Below are positions 1 through 6,585 of a stretch of DNA of 14,741 nt, in pieces. Under the pieces are notes generated by a model. That model had not been told where the DNA came from. It saw only the letters and a program-made list of their open reading frames with translations, and searched no databases. The first letter of the stretch is position 1. Each line of letters begins with the position of its first letter. The position numbers and the translations under genes were made by a program. This DNA is from Proteobacteria bacterium UBA4656 (lineage in GTDB: Bacteria > Pseudomonadota > Gammaproteobacteria > Xanthomonadales > Ahniellaceae): the NCBI GenBank assembly GCA_002405525.1, contig DHLY01000022.1, forward strand, positions 62,360 through 77,100. The letters are read 5' to 3'.

Positions 1-49
1 CGCGAATCATGCCCTTGCGTGCATGACCCGCGCGCGCGCCATCCATGGC
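1..49. repeat. Dispersed intergenic repeat, copy A (partial, downstream of pgi)
   Basis: This stretch aligns over its whole length with 2395-2444, including a shared CATGCCCTTG block, a TGCA-GA block and a perfect 12-bp core GCCATCCATGGC. Both copies lie just past the stop codon of a minus-strand gene (pgi here, panC there) in the same orientation, and both are followed on the gene side by AGAGGCTG and a T-rich run. The left end is cut by the window edge, so the rest of the unit, including the hairpin half seen at 2361-2394, cannot be judged here. I do not recognise a named repeat family. Confidence 0.6.
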
Positions 50-79
50 CTGCCCGAGAGGCTGTTTTTTCACAACCCC

Positions 80-1636
80 TCAGCCCTCGCCCCGCATTCC
101 GCGGATGGCTGCGATCTGCGCGCGCGTGACCGGATCGGCCCCCGCGGCCTCGCCGCTGCCGGCGATCGCGGGCAGCAGCCCGTTGGCGAGCTTCTTGCCG
201 AGTTCCACTCCCCACTGGTCGAACGAATTCACACCCCACAGCACGCCTTGCGCGTGCACCTTGTGCTCGTAGAGCGCGAGCAGCGCGCCGACGCGCTCGG
301 GCGTGAGGCGGTCCAGCAGCAGCAGCGTGCTGGGCCGACCACCGGGGCAGGCGCGGTGCGCGGCGAGCGCACCCTCGCCGCCGTCCGTGCCCTGCGCCAG
401 CGCGGCCGACTGCGCGAGCAGGTTGGCGAGCAGCGCGTCGTGGTGGCCACGGTGGTGGTGATCGGGGTTGGCGACACCGATGAAGTCAATCGGCACGACA
501 TCGACGCCCTGGTGCAGCGACTGGAAGTAGGCGTGCTGCGCGTTGGTGCCGACCTCGCCCCAGACCACTGGCGCCGCAGCTCGCTCCAGCGGGCTGCCGT
601 CGAGCGCCACCCGCTTGCCGTTGGATTCCATGTCGGTCTGCTGCAGCCAGGCCGGCAGCAGCCGCAGGCGCTCGTCGTAGGGCGCCAGCGCCAGCGTAGG
701 CATTCCGAGCAGGCTGCGGTTCCACACGCCCACCAGCGCCATGCGCAACGGCAGGTTGTCGGCTGGCGCGGCCGCCGCATAGTGCCGATCCATTGCCTGC
801 GCGCCGGCCAGCAAGCGCTCGAAAGCGTCCATGCCGTGCAGCAGCGCGATCGGCAAGCCGACTGCGGACCACAGCGAATAGCGCCCTCCGACCCAGTCCC
901 ACATCGGCAGCACGGCGTCGGCGGCGATGCCCAGTTGCGCGGCCGCCTCGGGCCTCGCGGTGACCGCCAGCATGCGGGACGCCCCACCGTCGCCCAGCCA
1001 GCCGCGCAGCAGGACGCCGTTGAGCAGGGTCTCCTGGGTGCCAAAACTCTTCGACACCAGGCACACGCGGGTGCGGCGCGGGTCGAGCCGCGACAGCAGG
1101 GCGGCCGCCGCGTGGCCGTCGACGTTGGCGAGGAAGTGCACGCGCATGCGCGGCGGCTGCGGCCGGGCGAGCGCCTCGCACGCGAGCCGCGGTCCAAGGT
1201 CGGAGCCGCCGATGCCGACGTGCACCACGTCGGTGGCGTCCGGATCGGCGGCCCAGGCGTCGACGATCATCCGCATCCGCGCGCGCACCTCGGCCGCCGC
1301 GCGCGCGGCGCGCACCGCTTCCGCGCCGGACGCCCAGCCGTCGAGGTCGCGCAGCGCCGTATGCAGGGCGGGCCGGCCCTCCGTCGGATTGACGACCGCG
1401 CCACCGACGAGCGACCGCACGGCCCCGGCATGGCGGCAGCGATTGGCCAGCGCGAGCAGGGAATCGAGCGCCGCATCGTCGAGGCGCTGGCGAGAAAAGT
1501 CGGCGTGCACGCCGGCGACCGCCATCACGTGGCGCCGCTCCCGGTTCGGGAGGGCGCACAGCGCGCGCAAGTCGGTGTCGCGCAGCCGCGCCGCGTGACC
1601 TTCGAGGTCGAGCCAGTCGCCGCTGCCGCGCGACAC
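80..1636 (-). CDS. pgi: Glucose-6-phosphate isomerase
   Basis: Cytosolic enzyme interconverting glucose 6-phosphate and fructose 6-phosphate in glycolysis and gluconeogenesis. The 518-residue product carries the SIS-fold phosphate-binding segments GIGGSDLG (141-148) and SKSFGTQET (195-203), the first family signature DWVGGRYSLWSAVG (247-260) and the second, GVNSFDQWGVELGKK (468-482). Expected catalytic residues are Glu361 in WGEVGTN, a His in the cluster at 393-399, and Lys481. Length is close to that of xanthomonad Pgi and shorter than the E. coli type. The start is GTG at 1636, three bases after the panD stop, so the gene is almost certainly co-transcribed and translationally coupled with panD. 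No intrinsic terminator is visible in the 79 bases that follow it. Confidence 0.96.
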   Translation of the reverse strand: MSRGSGDWLDLEGHAARLRDTDLRALCALPNRERRHVMAVAGVHADFSRQRLDDAALDSLLALANRCRHAGAVRSLVGGAVVNPTEGRPALHTALRDLDGWASGAEAVRAARAAAEVRARMRMIVDAWAADPDATDVVHVGIGGSDLGPRLACEALARPQPPRMRVHFLANVDGHAAAALLSRLDPRRTRVCLVSKSFGTQETLLNGVLLRGWLGDGGASRMLAVTARPEAAAQLGIAADAVLPMWDWVGGRYSLWSAVGLPIALLHGMDAFERLLAGAQAMDRHYAAAAPADNLPLRMALVGVWNRSLLGMPTLALAPYDERLRLLPAWLQQTDMESNGKRVALDGSPLERAAAPVVWGEVGTNAQHAYFQSLHQGVDVVPIDFIGVANPDHHHRGHHDALLANLLAQSAALAQGTDGGEGALAAHRACPGGRPSTLLLLDRLTPERVGALLALYEHKVHAQGVLWGVNSFDQWGVELGKKLANGLLPAIAGSGEAAGADPVTRAQIAAIRGMRGEG

Positions 1637-1639
1637 TGC

Positions 1640-2020
1640 TCAGGCCGCCTGCCGCGGAATCGAGTGGTTGATGTGGGTCAGCAGGTTGTTCCGATCGACG
1701 TAGACCAGGGTCGGCCTGAAATCGATGGCCGCAGCGGCGTCGATCTGCGCGTAGGCGCAGATGATGATGATGTCACCCGGCTGCGCCTTGTGGGCTGCGG
1801 CGCCGTTGATCGAGATCGTGCCGCTGCCTTCATCGGCGCGGATCGCGTAGGTCACGAAGCGCTCGCCGTTGCTGACGTTGTAGATGTGGATCTGCTCGTA
1901 CTCGCGGATGCCGGACAGATCGAGCAGGCGGCCGTCGATGGCACAGGAGCCCTCGTAGTGCAGCTCGGCCTGGGTGACCGTGGCGCGGTGGATCTTCGCT
2001 TTGAGGAAGTTCAGTTGCAT
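1640..2020 (-). CDS. panD: Aspartate 1-decarboxylase (pyruvoyl-dependent)
   Basis: Decarboxylates L-aspartate to beta-alanine, the precursor that PanC joins to pantoate. The ATG at 2020 gives 126 residues, the normal proenzyme length; the frame stays open upstream, but that extension has no family similarity and crosses the terminator. The self-cleavage site is visible as Gly24-Ser25 in YEGSCAID, giving a pyruvoyl group on Ser25. Lys9, His11, Arg54 and Tyr58 match active-site positions of the E. coli enzyme, and the NGAAAH segment (72-77) is present. The ribosome-binding site is weak. The gene is separated from panC by 446 bp containing two intrinsic terminators, so it appears to be transcribed apart from panB-panC although it serves the same pathway. 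It runs into pgi after 3 nt. Confidence 0.97.
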   Translation of the reverse strand: MQLNFLKAKIHRATVTQAELHYEGSCAIDGRLLDLSGIREYEQIHIYNVSNGERFVTYAIRADEGSGTISINGAAAHKAQPGDIIIICAYAQIDAAAAIDFRPTLVYVDRNNLLTHINHSIPRQAA

Positions 2021-2063
2021 GGCGGCGTCTCGGCTCGGCGGGGCATCCCCGACCACGCGCTCC

Positions 2064-2092
2064 GTTATGCAGCCTTGGCTGCCGCGATGCAA
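2064..2092 (-). promoter_or_regulatory. Putative panD-pgi promoter with a dyad in the spacer
   Basis: On the minus strand, TTGCAT (2092-2087) and CATAAC (2069-2064) are separated by exactly 17 bp, matching sigma-70 at three and four of six positions. The start would be about 35-40 nt before the panD ATG. The spacer contains a perfect dyad, GCAGCC-AA-GGCTGC (2082-2069), positioned where a repressor would block polymerase. The region lies downstream of the terminator at 2105-2136, so panD and pgi would need it. Inferred by eye only. Confidence 0.45.
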
Positions 2093-2104
2093 CATGCGCG
2101 GTGC

Positions 2105-2136
2105 AAAAAAAAACCCTCGACCTTCCGGCGAGGGTT
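2105..2136 (-). terminator. Intrinsic terminator before panD
   Basis: Read on the minus strand this is AACCCTCG, a short inner CC-GGAA-GG hairpin with one unpaired base, CGAGGGTT, then an uninterrupted run of T residues (2113-2105). The stem is at least 8 bp and the T tract is nine long, a textbook rho-independent terminator. It ends the structured RNA candidate upstream and stands 84 bases before the panD start codon. Confidence 0.9.
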
Positions 2137-2319
2137 GAATCGGAGTGACGAATACCTCAAAAGCCTGCGCCCTGCGTTTCCGGGGACCGATCACGGTCTC
2201 CCCGGAGCACAGGTTGCACGGTACGCCACTCGGTGGAGAAAAGCAACACCCTTGTTGCGCGGAGGCCAAGCAGAGGGCGTCGACGTTGCTTCCGCGCAAC
2301 AATCGCTCCCTGAGGGAGC
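2105..2319 (-). ncRNA. Candidate structured small RNA between panC and panD
   Basis: No protein of recognisable family fits here, but the minus strand shows consecutive helices ending in a terminator. Helix 1: GCTCCC-TGA-GGGAGC (2319-2305). Helix 2: a perfect 12-bp pairing of 2302-2291 with 2263-2252. Helix 3: GUUGC (2247-2243) with GCAAC (2217-2213), enclosing CCAC-CGA-GUGG. Helix 4: CCUGUGCU (2213-2206) with GGCGCAGG (2171-2164), enclosing CCGGGG/CCCCGG and ACCG/CGGU. The terminator follows at 2136-2105. Two pairs in helix 4 are G-U on the minus strand and would be A-C mismatches on the plus strand, so the minus strand is favoured. I see no clear promoter, so the RNA may be made from its own unseen promoter, by processing of panC read-through, or as an attenuator leader of panD. 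It does not match 6S, 4.5S, tmRNA or RNase P RNA as I know them. Confidence 0.5.
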
Positions 2320-2332
2320 CTCAGCGCCTGCG

Positions 2333-2354
2333 AAAAAACCCACTTTCCGCGGGC
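2333..2354 (-). terminator. Intrinsic terminator of the pcnB-folK-panB-panC operon
   Basis: On the minus strand GCCCGC (2354-2349), loop GGAAA and GTGGGT (2343-2338) form a 6-bp stem with two G-U pairs, followed by T residues to 2333. The purine-rich GGAA-type loop is typical of terminators in this kind of genome. It lies about 110 bases past the panC stop and separates panC from the RNA candidate and panD. Confidence 0.7.
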
Positions 2355-2360
2355 TCTTCC

Positions 2361-2401
2361 CGTCGCGCGTCCGGCACCGGTCCGGACCCGCTTCCGCGAC
2401 G
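2361..2401. repeat. Two-tier inverted repeat (hairpin) downstream of panC
   Basis: Outer arms CGTCGCG (2361-2367) and CGCGACG (2395-2401) enclose inner arms GTCCGG (2369-2374) and CCGGAC (2382-2387), so the segment can form a 7-bp plus 6-bp hairpin in RNA or a cruciform in DNA. It sits between the panC terminator and the repeat at 2395-2444, and its right arm is the first part of that repeat. It may therefore belong to the same unit, or act as a 3'-end stabiliser. Confidence 0.55.
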
Positions 2402-2444
2402 CATGCCCTTGTTTGCAGGATCACGTGCGCGGGCCATCCATGGC
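2395..2444. repeat. Dispersed intergenic repeat, copy B (downstream of panC)
   Basis: This is the second copy of the repeat seen at 1-49, with CGCGA, CATGCCCTTG, TGCA-GA and the 12-bp core GCCATCCATGGC in the same order and nearly the same spacing. It lies 22 bp from the panC stop. On the minus strand AGAGGC beside the stop codon (around 2466-2461) can pair with GCCTCT (2450-2445). Diverged copies at two 3' gene ends point to a multi-copy family in this genome. Confidence 0.6.
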
Positions 2445-2466
2445 AGAGGCTGATTTTCTTGGCCTC

Positions 2467-3312
2467 TCAGTCGATCAACAGGTTGTCGATCAATCGCGTG
2501 CGACCCAGCCAGGCGGCGGCCAGCACGATCCGGCGCTGCCCGGGCGCCAGCGGAGCCGCCAGGTCATCGGCCAGCCGCACGGTGACGTAGTCGGGGCGGA
2601 ATCCGTCGGCGGCCAGAACATCCTGCGCGCGGGACTCCGCGACGACAGGATCGACGCCAGCACGTATTGCGTCGCGCGCTGCGGACAGGGCCGCGTGCAG
2701 GCGCGGCGCGCGGGCACGCTCGGCGGACTCCAGGTACTGGTTGCGCGAACTCAGGGCCAGACCGTCGGACTCGCGGATCGTCGCACCTTCCTCGACCGCC
2801 ACCGGCAGCGCCAGATCGTGCACCATGCGCCGCACCACCTGCAGCTGCTGCCAGTCCTTGGCGCCGAACACCGCCCGGTCCGGCTGCACGATCCCGAACA
2901 GTCTCGCCACCACGGTCGCCACGCCGGCGAAGTGCCCCGGCCGGAAGGCCCCGCACAGGATGTCCTCCAGGCCCGGCACGCGGACCTGCACCAGGTCACG
3001 CAGGCCTCGCGGATACATCTCATGCACCGCCGGCGAGAACAGCAGGTCGCAACCGCGCGCGGCGAGCCCTGCGGCATCGGCTTCCAACGTGCGCGGATAG
3101 CGACCGTAGTCCTCGCCGGGGCCGAACTGCGTGGGATTGACGAACACGCTGGCCACCACCCTGGCGCCGCCGCGGCGCGCCTGGTCGAGCAGCGAGTAAT
3201 GGCCCTCGTGCAGGTTGCCCATGGTCGGGACGAAGGCGACAGGCAGCCCCGCATCGCGCCAGGCCCGGACGGCGTCGCGCACTCCTTCGATCCGGTGCGT
3301 ACGCTCGAGCAT
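2467..3312 (-). CDS. panC: Pantothenate synthetase (pantoate-beta-alanine ligase)
   Basis: Condenses pantoate (from the PanB route) with beta-alanine (from PanD) using ATP, via a pantoyl-adenylate. The 281-residue product has the usual length and the nucleotidyltransferase features: PTMGNLHEGH (29-38) with the HxGH pair His35/His38, NPTQFGPGEDYGRYPRT (59-75), the central FGAKDWQQLQ block (149-158; the family usually has Tyr where this has Trp154), and the KMSKS-like loop LSSRNQYL (187-194). The ATG at 3312 shares one base with the panB stop (TGATG), which fixes the start and implies coupling. It is the last gene of the operon. Confidence 0.96.
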   Translation of the reverse strand: MLERTHRIEGVRDAVRAWRDAGLPVAFVPTMGNLHEGHYSLLDQARRGGARVVASVFVNPTQFGPGEDYGRYPRTLEADAAGLAARGCDLLFSPAVHEMYPRGLRDLVQVRVPGLEDILCGAFRPGHFAGVATVVARLFGIVQPDRAVFGAKDWQQLQVVRRMVHDLALPVAVEEGATIRESDGLALSSRNQYLESAERARAPRLHAALSAARDAIRAGVDPVVAESRAQDVLAADGFRPDYVTVRLADDLAAPLAPGQRRIVLAAAWLGRTRLIDNLLID

Positions 3313-4139
3313 CAGACGTAGGACTCTTCGGCGGCCGGAAACGAGCCATCGCGCACCGCATCCGCATAGGCGCGGAAGGCCTCCCCGATCGAACCCCGGC
3401 CGGCGAGGAAGTCGCGCACGAAGCGCGGCCGGCGGCCCTCGCCGAGCCCCAGCAGGTCGGTGCTCACCAGCACCTGGCCGTCGCAGTGCGGGCCGGCGCC
3501 GATGCCGATGGTCGGAATCAGCAGCCGGGCGGTGATGCCTTGCGCCAGGGCAGCCGGCACGCATTCAAGGACCAGGGCGCTGGCGCCGGCCTCGGCGACC
3601 GCGCGCGCCTCCGCGCGCAGCCGCTCGGCGGCCGCGTCCTCCCGGCCCTGTACGCGGTAGCCGCCGAGCCTGAGCACCGACTGCGGCGTCAGCCCGAGGT
3701 GCGCGCAGACCGGGATGTCGCGCTCGACCAGATAGCGGATCACGTCCAGCATGTGGCCGGCACCTTCGAGCTTGACCATGTCCGCGCCGCCTTCCGCGAT
3801 CATGCGCACGGCGTTGCGGTAGGCGGTCGCGGGGTCCGGCGCGGACCCGAACGGCATGTCGGCGGCGCGCAGGGTGCGCCGCGCACCGCGCGCCACCGCG
3901 GCGCAGTGATAGACCATGTGGTCGACGGTCACCGGCAGCGTGGTGTCGAAACCCTGCACCACCATGCCCAGCGAGTCGCCCACCAGCAGGATGTCGATGC
4001 CAGCGCGCTCTGCGGCGCGCGCGATGCCGGCGTCGTAGGCGGTCACTACCGCCAGCCGGGCGCCATCGCGCTTGCGGCGCGCAAGCCCGTCGACGGTCAG
4101 CGGCGCGGGCGTCCCCGCGGATGGATCGGCATAGCCCAT
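3312..4139 (-). CDS. panB: 3-methyl-2-oxobutanoate hydroxymethyltransferase
   Basis: Uses 5,10-methylene-tetrahydrofolate to hydroxymethylate alpha-ketoisovalerate to ketopantoate, the first committed step of pantothenate synthesis. The 275-residue protein shows the family blocks in order: VTAYDAGIA (32-40), [10 protein letters not shown] (51-60) with metal ligand Asp55, RAADMPFGS (91-99) with Asp94, KLEGA with Glu125, [12 protein letters not shown] (143-154), catalytic Glu192 in LECVP, and IGIGAG..CDGQVLV (211-225). The start is three bases after the folK stop (TGATGCATG). Placement beside folK fits a shared link to folate, and panC follows with a 1-nt overlap. Confidence 0.97.
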   Translation of the reverse strand: MGYADPSAGTPAPLTVDGLARRKRDGARLAVVTAYDAGIARAAERAGIDILLVGDSLGMVVQGFDTTLPVTVDHMVYHCAAVARGARRTLRAADMPFGSAPDPATAYRNAVRMIAEGGADMVKLEGAGHMLDVIRYLVERDIPVCAHLGLTPQSVLRLGGYRVQGREDAAAERLRAEARAVAEAGASALVLECVPAALAQGITARLLIPTIGIGAGPHCDGQVLVSTDLLGLGEGRRPRFVRDFLAGRGSIGEAFRAYADAVRDGSFPAAEESYV

Positions 4140-4142
4140 GCA

Positions 4143-4709
4143 TCACCTCGCAGAAGCGCCTGATGATCGACGCGCCGCCGCTCGCGGGTCAATCGACGTC
4201 GGCAGGGCGGCCACCGCGGACCGCTCGGCAGCATCGATCGCGTCCAGCAGCGCCGCCACGCGGCCGCGCCCGGGGATCATCGCCTGCGGCGCCAATTCCC
4301 ACAGCGGCACCAGCACGAAGGCGCGCTCGTGCAGCCGCGGGTGCGGCACGCGGCAGCCGGAGCGGTCGACCACGGTCGCGCCGTCGAGCAGCAGATCGAG
4401 GTCGATGGTGCGCGGCCCCCAGCGCCCGCCGCCGCGCTCGCGCCCGCCATCGCGTTCCACTGCGAGCAGCCGCGGCAGAAGATCGGCCGCTGCCAGTGGG
4501 GTTTCGACCTCGGCCACCGCATTGGTGAACTCCGGCTGCTCGCGCAGGCCCCACGGGGGGGTGCGGTAGGGACGCGACACCGCCCGCAACCGCACCTCGG
4601 GCATCGCGTCCAGCCGGCGCAGCGCGTCGCGCATCTGGGCGCAGGGATCGCCGAGGTTCGCGCCGAGCCCGATGAACACGCCGCGCCGCCAGCGCGGTTC
4701 AGTCACCAT
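4143..4709 (-). CDS. folK: 6-hydroxymethyl-7,8-dihydropterin pyrophosphokinase
   Basis: Transfers pyrophosphate from ATP to 6-hydroxymethyl-dihydropterin in folate biosynthesis. The product is 188 residues. Visible motifs are IGLGANLGDP (13-22), SRPYRTPPWG (45-54), PEFTNAVAEVET (59-70) and the HPPK signature RWGPRTIDLDLLL (96-108), where Asp103 and Asp105 bind the two magnesium ions; VPHPRLHERAFVLVPL (121-136) also matches. The ATG at 4709 lies inside the end of pcnB (11-nt overlap); a GTG one codon later is an alternative. The last 20 residues, rich in Ala, Ser and Arg, are poorly conserved in the family. Confidence 0.95.
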   Translation of the reverse strand: MVTEPRWRRGVFIGLGANLGDPCAQMRDALRRLDAMPEVRLRAVSRPYRTPPWGLREQPEFTNAVAEVETPLAAADLLPRLLAVERDGGRERGGGRWGPRTIDLDLLLDGATVVDRSGCRVPHPRLHERAFVLVPLWELAPQAMIPGRGRVAALLDAIDAAERSAVAALPTSIDPRAAARRSSGASAR

Positions 4710-6027
4710 CGGCGGCCGGGCGCGCGGTACTGCGGCGGCGACGGCGCTTCTTCGGCACCGCACCCGCGGCCGCATCGCCGTCCGCAGGACCATTCGGCGG
4801 AGCCGGCGCTCCGCCCTGCTGGGCCTCGGTCCAGAACGCCGCCAGGTCGCGCAGCCGCGGATCGTCGAGCGCGCGCAGGACCAGGAAATCGTAGGCGGCG
4901 CGGAACCGCGGGTGGGCCAGCAGGCGCGCCGCGCGCTTGCGCGTCGCGCTCTCAAGTCGGGTCTGCAAGGCCCAGATCTCGGTCATTGGCAAGGTGAAGC
5001 GACGCGGCATCGCGATCCGCGACGCCTGCTCGCGCACCACCCGGTCGGCGGCCCGCAGCCAGGCCGGTTGCGCATCGGCGCCGCGCGCCACTTCGGCCGC
5101 ATGCGCCTCCCGCGCGGCCGGCCACAGCAGCGCCGCGAGCAGGAAGGCGGGCGCCACCGGCTTGCCCTCGGCGAGTCGCAAGTCGGTGCTCTTGAGCGCG
5201 GCTTCCATCATCTTCGGCATCTCGTCGGCGCCGCGCGCCTCGATCGCCGCGGCGGTGGCCGGCAGCAACTCGCGCAGCAGGCTGGACGCCTCCAGCCAGC
5301 GCAGGCTTTCGTAGGCGTGTCCACCGAGGAACAGCTTGAGCATCTCGTCGAAAAGCCGCGCCGGCGCGGCGCCGGCGATCAATGGCGCCAATTCGAAGAT
5401 CGCAGCCCAGGCCGCGTCGTCGATGCGGAAGCCGAGCTTTGCCGCCAGCCGCACCGCGCGCAGCATGCGCACCGGGTCTTCGCGGTAGCGCTGTCCGGGA
5501 TCGCCGATCAGGCGCAGGGTACGCTGGCGCACGTCCTCGAAGCCGCCGGCGTAATCGCGCACGCTGAAGTCGTCGATCGCGTAGTACAGCGCGTTGGCGG
5601 TGAAGTCGCGGCGCAGCGCGTCTTCCTCGATGGTCCCGTAGACGTTGTCGCGCAGGATCACGCCGTCGACCACATGGCGGTCGCCGGAACCGTCGTCGCC
5701 GAGCCCGCGGAAGGTGGCGACTTCGATGATCTCCTGCCCGAACACCACATGCGCGAGGCGGAAGCGGCGCCCGATCAGGCGGCAGTTGCGGAACAGCGCC
5801 TTGACCTGCTCCGGCGTCGCATCGGTGGCGACGTCGAAGTCCTTGGGGTGCCCGCCCAGCAGCAGGTCGCGCACCGCGCCGCCGACCAGGAAGGCGCCGA
5901 ACCCGCCCTCCTTGAGCCGGTACAGCACCCGCAAGGCGTTCGGACTGATGTTCCGGCGCGAGATGCCGTGCTGCTCGCGCGGGATCACGCGGGCCTGCGG
6001 CATAAGGCGCGGATGGGGGTCGGTCAC
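4699..6027 (-). CDS. pcnB: Poly(A) polymerase I
   Basis: Adds 3' poly(A) tails that promote RNA decay; in E. coli it also sets ColE1 plasmid copy number. Counted from GTG at 6027 the protein has 442 residues. The nucleotidyltransferase head FLVGGAVRDLLLGGHPKDFDVATDA (47-71) carries catalytic Asp63 and Asp65. The block NCRLIGRRFRLAHV (81-94) distinguishes PcnB from CCA-adding enzymes, and RRDFTANALYY (139-149) and YREDPVRMLRAVR (181-193) follow. The C-terminus ends in a KKRRRRR tail, as is common in PcnB. The start is uncertain: TTG at 6093 would run into the divergent tRNA promoter and ATG at 6003 is close to the conserved VIPREQH block, so 6027 is a compromise. It is the first gene of the operon. 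Confidence 0.94.
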   Translation of the reverse strand: MTDPHPRLMPQARVIPREQHGISRRNISPNALRVLYRLKEGGFGAFLVGGAVRDLLLGGHPKDFDVATDATPEQVKALFRNCRLIGRRFRLAHVVFGQEIIEVATFRGLGDDGSGDRHVVDGVILRDNVYGTIEEDALRRDFTANALYYAIDDFSVRDYAGGFEDVRQRTLRLIGDPGQRYREDPVRMLRAVRLAAKLGFRIDDAAWAAIFELAPLIAGAAPARLFDEMLKLFLGGHAYESLRWLEASSLLRELLPATAAAIEARGADEMPKMMEAALKSTDLRLAEGKPVAPAFLLAALLWPAAREAHAAEVARGADAQPAWLRAADRVVREQASRIAMPRRFTLPMTEIWALQTRLESATRKRAARLLAHPRFRAAYDFLVLRALDDPRLRDLAAFWTEAQQGGAPAPPNGPADGDAAAGAVPKKRRRRRSTARPAADGD

Positions 6028-6076
6028 TGGCAGGATCCGGGGCGGTCCGAGCGGGCGCGAAGGCCCGCGGCGCGGA

Positions 6077-6104
6077 TTGTCGGGCTGGAGCAAACCGCTA
6101 TACT
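6077..6104 (+). promoter_or_regulatory. Sigma-70 promoter of tRNA-Glu
   Basis: TTGTCG (6077-6082) and TATACT (6099-6104) are separated by 16 bp; the second hexamer matches the consensus at five of six positions. It is followed by a GC-rich discriminator (ACGCGGCC), the type associated with stringent control of stable RNA genes. The start would fall near 6111, about 24 bases before the mature tRNA. Confidence 0.75.
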
Positions 6105-6134
6105 ACGCGGCCTGTTTCCGGGACCTCAAGCAAC

Positions 6135-6210
6135 GCTCCCTTCGTCTAGTGGTCCAGGACACCGCCCTCTCAAGGCGGGAACACGAGTTCGAACCTCGTA
6201 GGGAGCGCCA
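6135..6210 (+). tRNA. tRNA-Glu (anticodon CUC)
   Basis: A 76-nt cloverleaf with acceptor stem GCTCCCT/AGGGAGC, a D arm containing TCTAGTGGTCCAGGA, anticodon stem CCGCC/GGCGG with loop CTCTCAA (anticodon CTC, reading GAG), T arm ACGAG-TTCGAAC-CTCGT, discriminator G and an encoded CCA at 6208-6210. It follows the E. coli tRNA-Glu pattern closely apart from the anticodon wobble base. No clear terminator separates it from fdxA 51 bp downstream, so read-through into that gene is possible. Confidence 0.97.
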
Positions 6211-6261
6211 ACCCGCCCACCCGGGCAGTCCCGTCAGCACGCACACCGGAGCCGCGGTCCC

Positions 6262-6585
6262 ATGCCGTTCGTCGTCGTCGAGAATTGCATCAAGTGCAAG
6301 TACACGGACTGCGTCGAGGTCTGCCCGGTGGACTGCTTCCACGAGGGTCCCAACTTCCTGGTCATCGACCCCGACGAGTGCATCGACTGCACCCTGTGCG
6401 AGCCGGAATGCCCGGCCAACGCGATCTTCCCCGAGGACGACGTGCCGGCCGGTCAGGAGGCCTTCATCACCCTCAACAAGGAACTGGCGAGAGCGTGGCC
6501 CGTGATCACCGAACGCAAGGAACCGGCGGCCGACGCCAAGGACTGGGACGGCCGCGAGGGCAAACTGCAGCACCTCGAGCGCTGA
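6262..6585 (+). CDS. fdxA: 7Fe ferredoxin (3Fe-4S/4Fe-4S), FdxA type
   Basis: Small cytosolic electron carrier. The 107-residue protein is very close to Azotobacter vinelandii ferredoxin I along its whole length. Cysteines sit at 9, 12, 17, 21, 25, 40, 43, 46 and 50. By analogy Cys9, Cys17 and Cys50 bind the 3Fe-4S cluster and Cys21, Cys40, Cys43 and Cys46 bind the 4Fe-4S cluster. The conserved C-terminal extension with DWDG and GKLQHLER is intact. An upstream CGGAG about ten bases before the ATG is a plausible ribosome-binding site. Its redox partner is not in the window; in pseudomonads and Azotobacter relatives of this protein have been linked to oxidative-stress response. Confidence 0.96.
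   Translation: MPFVVVENCIKCKYTDCVEVCPVDCFHEGPNFLVIDPDECIDCTLCEPECPANAIFPEDDVPAGQEAFITLNKELARAWPVITERKEPAADAKDWDGREGKLQHLER

Noticed and set aside
48..70. Plus-strand intrinsic terminator downstream of pgi
   Set aside because: A T6 run follows a GCCT/AGGC pairing, but the stem is only 4-5 bp and there is no plus-strand gene in view to end.
2105..2319. 6S RNA as identity of the panC-panD RNA
   Set aside because: Length is similar, but I do not see the 5'-3' end pairing around a central bubble, and 6S is normally beside zapA. Not excluded without an Infernal search.
23..2590. 855-codon open frame on the plus strand
   Set aside because: It lies opposite pgi and panD, crosses two terminators and several repeats, and its Arg/Gln/His-rich translation has no family pattern. 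Long antisense frames are expected in high-GC DNA.
4672..6201. 509-codon plus-strand frame
   Set aside because: It is antisense to pcnB and runs into the tRNA-Glu gene; low-complexity composition.
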